The notes beneath the pieces are model-generated. The model ran no database searches, was not told where the DNA came from, and saw only the letters and a list, made by a program, of their open reading frames with translations. The translations under genes and the position numbers were made by a program. DNA of 64,000 nt, taken from positions 558,001 through 622,000 of the forward strand of contig NZ_CP078079.1 in assembly GCF_020809045.1 (NCBI RefSeq). The letters run 5' to 3'. Shown here piece after piece: positions 1-7,282 of the stretch. Source of the DNA: Pseudarthrobacter sp. L1SW (GTDB taxonomy: Bacteria; Actinomycetota; Actinomycetes; Actinomycetales; Micrococcaceae). Every line of letters starts with the position of its first letter. Within the stretch, counting starts at the first letter, position 1.

Positions 1-859
1 CATCCGCGTGCAGGACGTCTTTGACGAATCCATCCTCCGCCAGAAGGTGGAAGGGTCCCTGCGCCAGAAGAACGAACTCCTGGTGAAGGTCTACAACCGC
101 CGCGGCGTCCTGGTGGAGGAGATCGTGGAGTACTTCCTCTCCTTCGCCGAGCGGCTCCGCCCCCTGGTCATCGACAGCACGCTGGTCCTGAACTCGGCTT
201 TGGACGAGGGCAAGGTTGTCCTGATGGAAGGCGGCCAGGCAACGTTCCTGGACGTGGACCACGGCACCTACCCGTTCGTCACTTCCTCCAACCCCACCGC
301 AGGCGGCGCCTCCGTCGGTTCGGGCATCGGGCCCACCCGCATCTCCCGCTCCATCGGCATCATCAAGGCGTACACCACCCGCGTTGGCGCCGGCCCGTTC
401 CCCACGGAACTGTTCGACGAGATGGGCATGTACCTGCAGAAGACGGGCGGGGAGTTCGGCGTCAACACAGGCCGTCCGCGCCGCTGCGGCTGGTACGACG
501 CCGTCCTGGCCCGCCACGCCTCCCGCGTCAACGGCTTCACGGACTACTTTGTCACCAAACTGGACGTCCTCACCGGCATCGAGCAGATCCCTGTGTGCGT
601 TGCTTATGACGTGGACGGTGTCCGGCACGATGAGATGCCCATGACGCAGACCGAATTCCACCACGCCAAGCCCATCTTCGAGTACTTCGAGGGCTGGACC
701 GAGGACATCACCGGCGCCCGTACCCTGGCGGACCTGCCGGAGAACGCCCGCAACTACGTGCTTGCCCTGGAGAAGCTGTCCGGCACGCGCTTCTCCGCGA
801 TCGGCGTGGGACCGGACCGGGACCAGACCATCGTGGTGAACGACCTCATCAACGACTGA
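1..859 (+). CDS. purA: Adenylosuccinate synthetase, C-terminal part (cut by window edge)
   Basis: Cytosolic enzyme that joins IMP and aspartate using GTP, the first committed step from IMP to AMP. The reading frame is open from base 2 to the TGA at 857-859, so the start lies outside the window. About 285 residues are visible of a family length near 430. Visible family features are the [13 protein letters not shown] stretch written here as [20 protein letters not shown], the segment TGRPRRCGW, and the closing [11 protein letters not shown] strong hairpin follows the stop. Purine genes recur at 7.3-10.6 kb on the other strand but are not in the same transcript. Assignment is firm. Confidence 0.96.
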   Translation, partial: IRVQDVFDESILRQKVEGSLRQKNELLVKVYNRRGVLVEEIVEYFLSFAERLRPLVIDSTLVLNSALDEGKVVLMEGGQATFLDVDHGTYPFVTSSNPTAGGASVGSGIGPTRISRSIGIIKAYTTRVGAGPFPTELFDEMGMYLQKTGGEFGVNTGRPRRCGWYDAVLARHASRVNGFTDYFVTKLDVLTGIEQIPVCVAYDVDGVRHDEMPMTQTEFHHAKPIFEYFEGWTEDITGARTLADLPENARNYVLALEKLSGTRFSAIGVGPDRDQTIVVNDLIND

Positions 860-873
860 CTTTCTTGGCACTC

Positions 874-918
874 ACGACGGCGGCGGGCCACCTTCCGGAG
901 ATGGCCCGCCGCCGTCGT
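874..918 (+). terminator. Strong hairpin after purA
   Basis: A perfect 17-bp inverted repeat (874-890 with 902-918, arm ACGACGGCGGCGGGCCA) with an 11-nt loop starts 14 bases after the purA stop. No long T tract follows, so it may act as a hairpin-only terminator or transcript 3' end stabiliser. The same GACGACGGCGG core recurs in the hairpin at 59505-59534. Confidence 0.7.
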
Positions 919-1041
919 TGTCAGGTCCGGGGGTGTAGGCCTTGCGGCAATTTACACAGGATTAACGCGGGTGGTCTTGTAAGGCTGCAGGCGCGGCCGC
1001 GAGACTCGTCTGTACACCGTGTGACCCGAGGAAGGATTGTC

Positions 1042-1407
1042 ATGGCCGGAAAGTTCGAGGCATTCGTCGACTCTGATGCGTATTTCAGGTTCCGGCTCCT
1101 GGCACCTGATGGCGCAGTGGTGGCTGTCTCCGGGCCGTATGAGGACAAGCATGCCCTCGCAGCCGGCATCGCTGCCGTCCGCGAATGCGCAGGCACAGGG
1201 CTAGTCACCGATCTCTGCCCGGCCGGCGTCGCCGTGCGCCGGTCACCTGCCGACTCACCTGCCGAGGTGCAGGGCCGAGCGCCGGTGCCCGGAGGGGCGG
1301 ACTGTGATGACCCGCGGGTCCCGGCGAATGGGCACACGTTCGTCCTCGCCAAGGTGCCGCGGCGGCAGGGAAGCAGGCCCCGCTGGACTGCCGCGGCCGC
1401 CCGCTGA
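1042..1407 (+). CDS. Small YegP-like (DUF1508) protein
   Basis: Function unknown. Residues 1-60 (MAGKFEAFVDSDAYFRFRL..., then DGAVVAVSGPYEDKHA) fit the YegP/DUF1508 fold, in which a strand pattern of the type 'F-R-F-R-L-x-A-x-N/D-G' is followed by 'A-x-S-x-x-Y' and a helix (ALAAGIAAVREC). The rest, about 60 residues, is Pro/Arg-rich and unconserved-looking. The start at 1042 was chosen because GAGGAAGG lies 6 bases upstream; an open frame continues further upstream but has no such site. 121 aa. No obvious operon partners. The family call is moderately sure; the C-terminal tail could be partly spurious. Confidence 0.65.
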   Translation: MAGKFEAFVDSDAYFRFRLLAPDGAVVAVSGPYEDKHALAAGIAAVRECAGTGLVTDLCPAGVAVRRSPADSPAEVQGRAPVPGGADCDDPRVPANGHTFVLAKVPRRQGSRPRWTAAAAR

Positions 1408-1678
1408 CTTCCCGGAAAAAAGATTTTCAAAGTTTTCTCCCCGAACGCGTAACCCCTGGCGTACCTGCGGCGATTACCCCTATGTAGCGCCGGTCTGGAA
1501 CTTGTCCCCCATCACGTTCCAGGCCGGCTCTTTCACTTTCCGGGGGCAGGGGCAGCTGTCCAATGGGACCGGCGGGGCATACGGTGCAGTCGGGGTTGGT
1601 GATTACTGAGGGGTAAAGTGGTGCGGGGAAACCGGCCTTACGCACGCCGGGCAGCTTCTCCGCTCAAACGAACCCCTT

Positions 1679-2251
1679 TTGACTGAAAGCACTACGTCCG
1701 TGACTGATGCCCTGACAGACGAGGCCCTGCGGGACGGGCCCGCTGGGGCAGCCGTCTTCAGCCTTGTCTACCGGACGTATGCAGCACAGGTCCTGGGCTA
1801 CCTGACAGCCCGGGGAGTCGAGGATCCGGAGGCGGCCATGCAGGAAGTGTTCCTTTCCATCCTGCCGCGCCTTGACTCCGTACATGGGGGAGCCGCAGGA
1901 CTCCGCACCTTCATCTTTTCTGTTGCCCACGCCAGGATGGTGGATGACCACCGGCGCCAAAGTCGCACCCCCGCCAGACTGCCCTTTGAGCCCGAGCTGG
2001 ACCAGCGGGAAGATTCGTCGGCCGAGTCCCAGGCCCTTGAGCGTATTTCACCGCAGGAAGTCCTTGGGCTGCTTGACTCTTTGCCGCAGGACCAGCGCGA
2101 GGTACTGTCCCTTCGCCTCGTGGCCGGACTCACCGTAGAGCAGGCAGCGGATGCGATGGGCAGGAGCGAGGGTTCCGTGAAGCAGCTTCAGCGCCGGGCG
2201 CTCCTCAAGCTCCGGGACCTTGCGGAAGTGAAGGAGTACCTGAAGCAATGA
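1679..2251 (+). CDS. ECF-type RNA polymerase sigma factor
   Basis: A 190-residue alternative sigma factor with two recognisable parts. Region 2 lies around residues 25-85 (VYRTYAAQVLGYLTARG through FIFSVAHARMVDDHRRQ). Region 4 lies around residues 125-180 (LLDSLPQDQREVLSLRLV then LTVEQAADAMGRSEGSVKQL, a helix-turn-helix). No signal-sensing extension is seen. The start is TTG at 1679; an in-frame GTG at 1700 is an alternative. Its stop overlaps the ATG of the next gene (ATGA), so the two are translationally coupled, and the partner is a candidate membrane anti-sigma protein. The 271 bases upstream (1408-1678) hold no gene I can support and presumably its promoter. Confidence 0.85.
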   Translation: MTESTTSVTDALTDEALRDGPAGAAVFSLVYRTYAAQVLGYLTARGVEDPEAAMQEVFLSILPRLDSVHGGAAGLRTFIFSVAHARMVDDHRRQSRTPARLPFEPELDQREDSSAESQALERISPQEVLGLLDSLPQDQREVLSLRLVAGLTVEQAADAMGRSEGSVKQLQRRALLKLRDLAEVKEYLKQ

Positions 2252-3147
2252 CACCACAAGCGCAGCACATCGCCGCCGTAGCGGAGGAGATGCTCCTCGA
2301 CGCCGGCCTGGCGCAGGACGTGGAACTTCGCCGCGCCCTCCTCGCCGTAGGCCAACTGGCGAACTTGCCTGTGCCGGTTCCCTCGGGACGGCTGGCAGCG
2401 CTGCTGGGCGAGCCCGTTGATGCTGCACCGGAAGATCTTCCCGCCCAGCACCGCGATGGCACCAGGCCCGGCCCGGGCGACGAGCTCGGCAGGCGCCGCC
2501 GGCTCCGTTCACACCGCCCCACCGTCGTCGGGCTGGCCCTGGTGGCTGGAATGGGCATGGGTGTGGGTACCGTTGCGGCCAGCCCGGCAGGTTCCGCCCC
2601 TGCCGGCAGCCTCTCGATCCAGCAGATGCTGGAGGACTGGGCGCCGTCCTGGACCATCCGCACGCCCCAGGCCGCCGGCCCGGGGTTCCATCAGCAGGCC
2701 AATCACGACGACGGCACTGACCTCCCTGCCCGGCGCGACGCCGGCCCGGCCGGCAGTGAAGCCTCCCTTGCCGAAGACTCCCCGTTGACCCTGCAGTCGC
2801 CGCCGGCCGGGCAAGCTCCCTTGCCCCAGTCGCCCGGTCAGGTCCGGAACGGTCCGGGGGAGCTTTCAGTCGCCAGTGGACAGGCCGGGGCGAAGGAATC
2901 GGAGAAGAATGGCGGCGCCGCCGGGCAAGACGGCGGGCCCCGTACTGTTCACGGCGACAGGGCGGACCAAGGGGCCGGCGCTGGCAGCGCACCTGATGCA
3001 GCGGACGGCGAATCCGGGCAGGGGGCCGGCGCTGGTCCTGGCATTCTTTCGGAACCGGGACAGCCGGCGGCAGAGAAGGATGGCGCTGGTTCCGCAGCCG
3101 CAAAGACCATGCCCGGGACCAAGTGGCTGGAAAAGTTCATCCGTTAG
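2248..3147 (+). CDS. Single-pass membrane protein coupled to the sigma factor, possible anti-sigma
   Basis: Not recognised as a known family. 299 aa: a roughly 90-residue N-terminal part with a helical start (HIAAVAEEMLLDAGLAQDVE), one membrane segment at about residues 91-110 (TVVGLALVAGMGMGVGTVAA), then a long Pro/Gly/Ala-rich tail that would be outside the cell. Its ATG overlaps the sigma-factor stop. Position and topology suggest an anti-sigma or sigma-modulating protein, but the zinc-binding HxxxCxxC anti-sigma signature is absent. The function is therefore inferred from context only. Confidence 0.6.
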   Translation: MTPQAQHIAAVAEEMLLDAGLAQDVELRRALLAVGQLANLPVPVPSGRLAALLGEPVDAAPEDLPAQHRDGTRPGPGDELGRRRRLRSHRPTVVGLALVAGMGMGVGTVAASPAGSAPAGSLSIQQMLEDWAPSWTIRTPQAAGPGFHQQANHDDGTDLPARRDAGPAGSEASLAEDSPLTLQSPPAGQAPLPQSPGQVRNGPGELSVASGQAGAKESEKNGGAAGQDGGPRTVHGDRADQGAGAGSAPDAADGESGQGAGAGPGILSEPGQPAAEKDGAGSAAAKTMPGTKWLEKFIR

Positions 3148-3209
3148 GCGCCGGCGGGCAGGCGGGGGTGTTTGGCCCTGCTGACTGTTTCTCCGCGTAG
3201 GCTGGGCCC

Positions 3210-3635
3210 ATGGGCCACACGAACGATCCCGCAGTCATTGAACGCCTGATGCGTACCAAGGGGCGGTGGGCCATTGTTGGCTTGAGCACCAACGAATGGC
3301 GGGCCGCCTTCGATACCTCGCTGTTCATCAGGGACCGCCTGGGCATGGAAATCATTCCGGTGAACCTGCCCGGCGACCCTGTCCACGGCGAAACCGGGTA
3401 CCGCAGCCTCCTGGACATCCCGCCCTCAAAGCAGCCCATCGACGTCGTGGACTGCTTTGTCAATTCCCAAAAGGTGGGGGCCGTGGTGGACCAGGCGATC
3501 GCAGTGGGCGCAAAAGCGGTGTGGATGCAGCTGGGCGTCATTGACGAGGCTACGGCGGAGCGGGCCAAGGCAGCGGGGCTGGACGTCGTGATGGACAGCT
3601 GCCCGGCCCAGCAGGCGTGGAAGTTCAGCCTCTGA
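3210..3635 (+). CDS. CoA-binding domain protein (YccU-like)
   Basis: A 141-residue Rossmann-type protein of the CoA_binding_2 family. The nucleotide-binding start is AIVGLSTNEWRAAF (around residues 21-34), followed by IIPVNLPGDPVHGETGYRSL and the family segment VDCFVNSQKVGAVVDQAIAV. It ends near VWMQLGVIDEATAERAKAAG and VVMDSCPA, as in stand-alone bacterial members. The precise role of these small proteins is not settled; a CoA- or nucleotide-sensing role is only inferred. It converges with the oxygenase gene at 3649, with a gap of only 13 bases. Confidence 0.85.
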   Translation: MGHTNDPAVIERLMRTKGRWAIVGLSTNEWRAAFDTSLFIRDRLGMEIIPVNLPGDPVHGETGYRSLLDIPPSKQPIDVVDCFVNSQKVGAVVDQAIAVGAKAVWMQLGVIDEATAERAKAAGLDVVMDSCPAQQAWKFSL

Positions 3636-3648
3636 CTGGCGGGTGGCT

Positions 3649-4677
3649 TCAGCGCTTCACGAACTCCGGATAGTGCCGCTCAGTGACGTCCGGGTGCGCG
3701 CGCATCCTGCCCTTGAGCATGTTCAGGCCGAATGACGAAAGAAGGGGATTGGCCGGATCATCGGTAATTCCCCTCGCGGCGGCCTTCAGCTCGGGTGGCA
3801 GCGGCACAGGATCGATCACGGCATCAAGCCGCGGCGACCAGAAAAAGGGAACGGAATACCTGTCCACGCCTGGCGGGGGAGCCTGTACACGGTGGATGGT
3901 GGCCGCAAGGTAGCCCTCCGTGGCCACCTCCAGCATCTCGCCCAGGTTCACCACCAACGCGCCCGGAATCGGTTCCACCGGAACCCAGTCGCTGGCCCCT
4001 GGCGGCAGGACCTCCAATCCGCCCACGCCGTCCTGGAGCAGCAGGGTGACGAATCCGTAGTCGGCGTGCGAGCCAACGCCCTGGTCACCAGCGGCCTCCA
4101 CGACTCCTCCCACGTAGTGCACCAGCTTACCCATCCAGGCCGGCGTCCCCTGGAACGGTTCGTCAAAGTAGTCCTCCGGAAGCTGCAGGGAAACGGCGAT
4201 CGCCCTGAGAAGTTCCATCCCCACTTTGGACATTAACTCCGCCCATGCCATCGCGGCGGGCCGCAGCTCGGGAAAGGAATCGTCAGGCCAGAGATTGGGG
4301 CCCTGCAGCAGCCAGTACGGTTGGTCCTCCGGATAATCGGTAACGGGCTCCCGTTCGGGCGAGTAGTCGATCTGTTCCCGGGCGTCAGCCCTTCCCTGGG
4401 TCACCTCGGTGCCCATCCGGGTGTAGCCGCGAAAATGCGGTGACAGCCGGTTGTCCAGCTTCATGCGCTCCTCCAGCGGCAAGTCGAAGAAGCGCCCGAT
4501 GACGTCCAGCAGGTGTTCGGCCTGCCCGGTGGCCGCACCATAGCCGGTGACCTGGAAGAAGCCCACGTTGTGGGTGGCGTGCCGCAGCTGCTCAATGAAG
4601 TCCGGGCTGAATGACCCGTCTGCCAGCCGCGCCGTATCCAGGTCCAGAACAGGTATGGCTCCCTGATCGTGTGACAT
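3649..4677 (-). CDS. Isopenicillin N synthase-like 2OG-Fe(II) dioxygenase
   Basis: Cytosolic non-haem iron oxygenase of 342 aa. An N-terminal DIOX_N domain (PVLDLDTARLADG, then ATHNVGFFQVTGYG) precedes the double-stranded beta-helix. The iron ligands are H and D in GSHADYGFVTLL and H in ATIHRVQAP. The 2-oxoglutarate-binding R-x-S appears in RYSVPFFW. This combination is typical of actinobacterial family members whose substrate is unknown. The gene stands alone, divergent from the MmcQ-like gene, with 45 bases between the two starts. The family is firm; the substrate cannot be told. Confidence 0.9.
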   Translation of the reverse strand: MSHDQGAIPVLDLDTARLADGSFSPDFIEQLRHATHNVGFFQVTGYGAATGQAEHLLDVIGRFFDLPLEERMKLDNRLSPHFRGYTRMGTEVTQGRADAREQIDYSPEREPVTDYPEDQPYWLLQGPNLWPDDSFPELRPAAMAWAELMSKVGMELLRAIAVSLQLPEDYFDEPFQGTPAWMGKLVHYVGGVVEAAGDQGVGSHADYGFVTLLLQDGVGGLEVLPPGASDWVPVEPIPGALVVNLGEMLEVATEGYLAATIHRVQAPPPGVDRYSVPFFWSPRLDAVIDPVPLPPELKAAARGITDDPANPLLSSFGLNMLKGRMRAHPDVTERHYPEFVKR

Positions 4678-4722
4678 CTTCGCAGACTAGCACCGGAGGC
4701 GGCGGCTTTATAGGCTTCCAGC

Positions 4723-5133
4723 ATGGACCCCGATGCCCTGAGGAAAATCTGCCTCTCCTTCCCCGGCGCGTACGAGGATTATCCCTTTGGACCTGAAACC
4801 GCCGTCTTCAAGGTCCGCGCCCAGGTTGCCGGCGGCGGCCGGAATGAAGGTAAGGTCTTTGCGCTCTCCTCGATGACCACCAAGGACGGATACGTGAACC
4901 TCAAATGCGAGCCGGGCCTGGCAGTCCAGCTCCGCGCCGCGCACCCTGAAATCACGGGTGCCTGGCACATGAACAAGACCCACTGGAACGGTGTGCAGCT
5001 GGACGGGACATTGCCGGACGGCATGATCAGGGACATGGTGGAGGACTCCTATGACCTGGTGGTGGCAGGCCTCAACAGGAAGCAGCGGGAGCAGCTGGGC
5101 TGGGCCCGCCTGGGCGGCGCACGTGGGCACTAG
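4723..5133 (+). CDS. MmcQ/YjbR family protein
   Basis: 136 aa. The family-typical start MDPDALRKICLSFPGAYEDY and the segments FALSSM, VNLKCEPGLAVQLRAAHPEI and MNKTHWNGVQLDG identify the MmcQ/YjbR family. Its members have a CyaY-like, double-wing fold and are often called DNA-binding, without firm proof of function. It starts a run of four closely packed small genes (4723-6303). The end overlaps the likely GTG start of the next gene by 11 bases. Confidence 0.88.
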   Translation: MDPDALRKICLSFPGAYEDYPFGPETAVFKVRAQVAGGGRNEGKVFALSSMTTKDGYVNLKCEPGLAVQLRAAHPEITGAWHMNKTHWNGVQLDGTLPDGMIRDMVEDSYDLVVAGLNRKQREQLGWARLGGARGH

Positions 5134-5677
5134 GGGAGGGGCACCAGGAGCACTGAACTATCCCGGTATCGGAAACACGGAACAGGGCACCGCACCTGCC
5201 GGGTACGTCGCCGTGCTGAAGGAGGTCCGGATAGGCGCTGGCCTGCCCGTGTACCGGCGGGTTGCGGAGGGCATCCTCGGCTGGGAGCTGCAGCGAAGGG
5301 CAGGGCTGCGCGTCCGGGCCGATTCCCCCGTGGCGGTACCGGGGGCAAGGGTGGTGAGCGGCTTCGGCATTGGGCCCTTCCGGCTGAACGCCCCGTGCGA
5401 GGTGGTGTGGGTCCGGGAACCCGCTTCCGAGGCGGTGCCGCAGACGGCAGGATTCGGCTATGGGACGCTGCCCGGGCATCCGGCGAGGGGCGAGGAATCC
5501 TTCGAGGTGGAAATCAACGCTCGCGGGGAGGTGTTATTGCGGATCCGCGCGTTCAGCAAACCTGCCAACTGGTTCTACGCCGCCGGCGGCCTTGTCACGC
5601 GCGCGGCACAACGCTACGTGACGTCCCGGTACATTGAAGGGGCACGCACCCTCGCCGCGGAAGGAATCCCCACGTGA
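5123..5677 (+). CDS. DUF1990 family protein
   Basis: 184 aa, function unknown. The sequence from YPGIGNTEQG through LGWELQRRAGLRV, VVSGFGIGPFRLNAPCEVVW, GFGYGTLPGHPARGEESFEV and the C-terminal FSKPANWFYAAGGLVTRAAQ matches the DUF1990 family. That family occurs in plants and actinobacteria and has a START-like appearance. GTG at 5123 is preferred as start because the open frame upstream of it is out-of-frame reading of the previous gene. The TGA overlaps the GTG of the following gene, which indicates translational coupling. Confidence 0.8.
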   Translation: MGTRGGAPGALNYPGIGNTEQGTAPAGYVAVLKEVRIGAGLPVYRRVAEGILGWELQRRAGLRVRADSPVAVPGARVVSGFGIGPFRLNAPCEVVWVREPASEAVPQTAGFGYGTLPGHPARGEESFEVEINARGEVLLRIRAFSKPANWFYAAGGLVTRAAQRYVTSRYIEGARTLAAEGIPT

Positions 5678-5994
5678 TTTTTATTGTCGTCAAGTTCAAG
5701 GTCAAGCCTGAATGGTCCGAGCGCTGGCTCAGCCTGGTGGCCGACTTCACCCAAGCCACCCGGGAGGAGCCGGGCAACCTGTGGTTCGACTGGTCCCGCA
5801 GCGTGGACGACCCCAACGAGTTTGTCCTGGTGGAAGCCTTCAAGGACGACGCCGCCGGGGACCACGTCAACAGCGCCCACTTCAAGCAGGCCATGGCGGA
5901 CATGCCCCAGGCGCTCGCCGAGACTCCCAGGATCATCAGCCGCCAGCTCGACGGCGACGGCTGGGATCAGATGGGCGAGCTCACCATCGACTAG
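5674..5994 (+). CDS. Putative quinol monooxygenase (ABM domain)
   Basis: 106 aa, a single antibiotic-biosynthesis-monooxygenase (ABM) ferredoxin-like domain. Visible features are the N-terminal strand IFIVVKFKVKPEWSERW, EEPGNLWFDWSRSVDDPNEF and the strand FVLVEAFKDDAAGDHVNS followed by HFKQAM. Members act on small aromatic or quinol substrates without cofactors, but many have no known substrate. The GTG start overlaps the previous stop (GTGA). It is probably co-transcribed with its neighbours on both sides. Confidence 0.85.
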   Translation: MIFIVVKFKVKPEWSERWLSLVADFTQATREEPGNLWFDWSRSVDDPNEFVLVEAFKDDAAGDHVNSAHFKQAMADMPQALAETPRIISRQLDGDGWDQMGELTID

Positions 5995-6009
5995 GGAAGG
6001 TCCGGAGCC

Positions 6010-6303
6010 ATGTGGATCGGCTGGATCGAATTCGACATCCTCCTGGGCGACGTCCAGAGCCTTAAGGAAAAACGCTCAGTCATCAGGCCGCTCATCGCGG
6101 AAGTCAAGCGCCGCTTCGATGTCTCCGTCGCCGAGGTGGGGGACCACAGCCAGTACCGGCGCACCCAGCTGGGCGTCGGCCTCGTGGCAGCGGACCGCGC
6201 GCACCTCGTTGAGGTGCTTGCCGCCGTCGAACGTTTCGTTGCCGCCCGGCCCGAGTTTGAACTGCTCAGCGCCCGCCGGCGGGACCTCCACAGCGAGGAC
6301 TGA
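6010..6303 (+). CDS. DUF503 (YlxP-like) protein
   Basis: 97 aa. It begins MWIGWIEFDILLGDVQSLKE and continues KRSVIRPLIAEVKRRFDVSV and QLGVGLVAADRAHLVEV, the full length and hallmark order of the DUF503/YlxP family, a small alpha-beta protein found in many Gram-positive bacteria near translation genes. The function is unsettled. The ATG is 15 bases after the previous stop, with a GGAAGG site between, so it closes the 4723-6303 gene run. A palindrome follows immediately. Confidence 0.88.
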   Translation: MWIGWIEFDILLGDVQSLKEKRSVIRPLIAEVKRRFDVSVAEVGDHSQYRRTQLGVGLVAADRAHLVEVLAAVERFVAARPEFELLSARRRDLHSED

Positions 6304-6307
6304 CTCC

Positions 6308-6366
6308 ATCGATAGCTGCGTACTTGTCGTTTCACGCGCGAGAACGACAAGTACGGAGCACTCGAT
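6308..6366. repeat. Imperfect palindrome, second family, copy 1
   Basis: The arms GTACTTGTCGTT (6320-6331) and AACGACAAGTAC (6343-6354) pair perfectly around an 11-base loop. The outer sequence ATCGATAGCTGC also pairs, imperfectly, with GGAGCACTCGAT. It resembles the element at 7153-7212, which has the outer arm ATCGATTGCTCCG. The two lie on either side of a broken gene. It could also end transcription of the upstream gene run. Confidence 0.65.
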
Positions 6367-6419
6367 CGAGGTTGTGGATAACTTCTGCGGCCTTTGCCCG
6401 ATTCTGGTCTTATGGACCG

Positions 6420-7150
6420 ATGAAGACGCCCCGCCCGTTGCCGGAGGAACTCCGCGCCCGCCCCTTCACCCTTGCAGATGCGGCGTTCGCCGGAGTCTCA
6501 TCAGGCCCGAGGGCGCGGCCCACCTCAACAGGCCCCATGTCATCGTGCACAGAATGAAGCTCTACAGCGACGAGGTCACCACGGTCGATGGGATTCCTGT
6601 GACCACCCCGGAGCGCACATGGCTGGATATGGCGGAGATGCTGACGCTGGACGGGCTCGTGGTCATGGGGGACAGCTGCGTCCGGGTGCCGCGGGAGGCT
6701 TTCGAGGAAAGGGACATGCCGCTGTGCAGCATTGCTGACCTTCAGCGCATGATCGACAGGCACAAGGGAAAGCGCGGACTGCGGCGAGCCAAGGAAGCCA
6801 TCAAGCTGGTCCGCGTCGGCTCCGACTCACCGCAGGAAACGCTGCTCCGGCTGGCCATGGTGCGGGCTGGGTTGCCGGAACCCGAGCTGAACGTTCCCAT
6901 CATTTCGGAGGACGGGACACGGCACCATGAGCCGGACCTCTCCTACCGGAAGTACCGGATCGGGATCGAGGGCGAACACCACGGCGGGGAGGGGCAGATC
7001 GTGCGGGACATTGACCGCTCCGAGCGCTGTGCCGCCCTGGGGTGGACCGAAGTCCGGATCTCGAAGCGCCATATGCTCAGCGACGCCAAGCCTGCGGCTG
7101 CCAAAATCCGGACGGCATTGATCCAAGCAGGCTGGCGGCGGCGTGATTAA
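6420..7150 (+). pseudogene. Broken DUF559/AbiEi-type protein gene
   Basis: The first 28 or so codons from ATG 6420 (PLPEELRARPFTLADAAFAG) match the N-terminus of a common Micrococcaceae family. It has an AbiEi-like winged helix followed by a DUF559, very-short-patch-repair-like endonuclease domain. After about position 6500 the homologous reading jumps to another frame: GAAHLNRPHVIVHR, then GIPVTTPERTWLDMAEML, and the DUF559 part (SPQETLLRLAMVRAGLPEPE, YRIGIEGEHHGGE). An internal segment of several tens of codons is therefore missing and the frame is shifted. No single ORF yields the full protein, so it is called a pseudogene. Confidence 0.75.
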
Positions 7151-7152
7151 AA

Positions 7153-7212
7153 ATCGATTGCTCCGCAGCGGCCGTTTTGAAGGCTCAAAAGGGCAGGTAC
7201 GGAGCAATCGAT
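7153..7212. repeat. Nested palindrome, second family, copy 2
   Basis: The outer arms ATCGATTGCTCCG (7153-7165) and CGGAGCAATCGAT (7200-7212) are exact inverted repeats. An inner stem forms between CCGTTTTGA (7172-7180) and TCAAAAGGG (7185-7193) with one mismatch-type pair. It lies between the broken DUF559 gene and the convergent purL end, so a bidirectional terminator role is possible. Its outer arm resembles the element at 6308-6366. Confidence 0.65.
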
Positions 7213-7282
7213 GTGGTGGTTGGGCCCACGCCGCCAGGGTTCCCCGGCCGAGCTTGCGAGGCGAGGGTGGCGGTGGGGAGGG

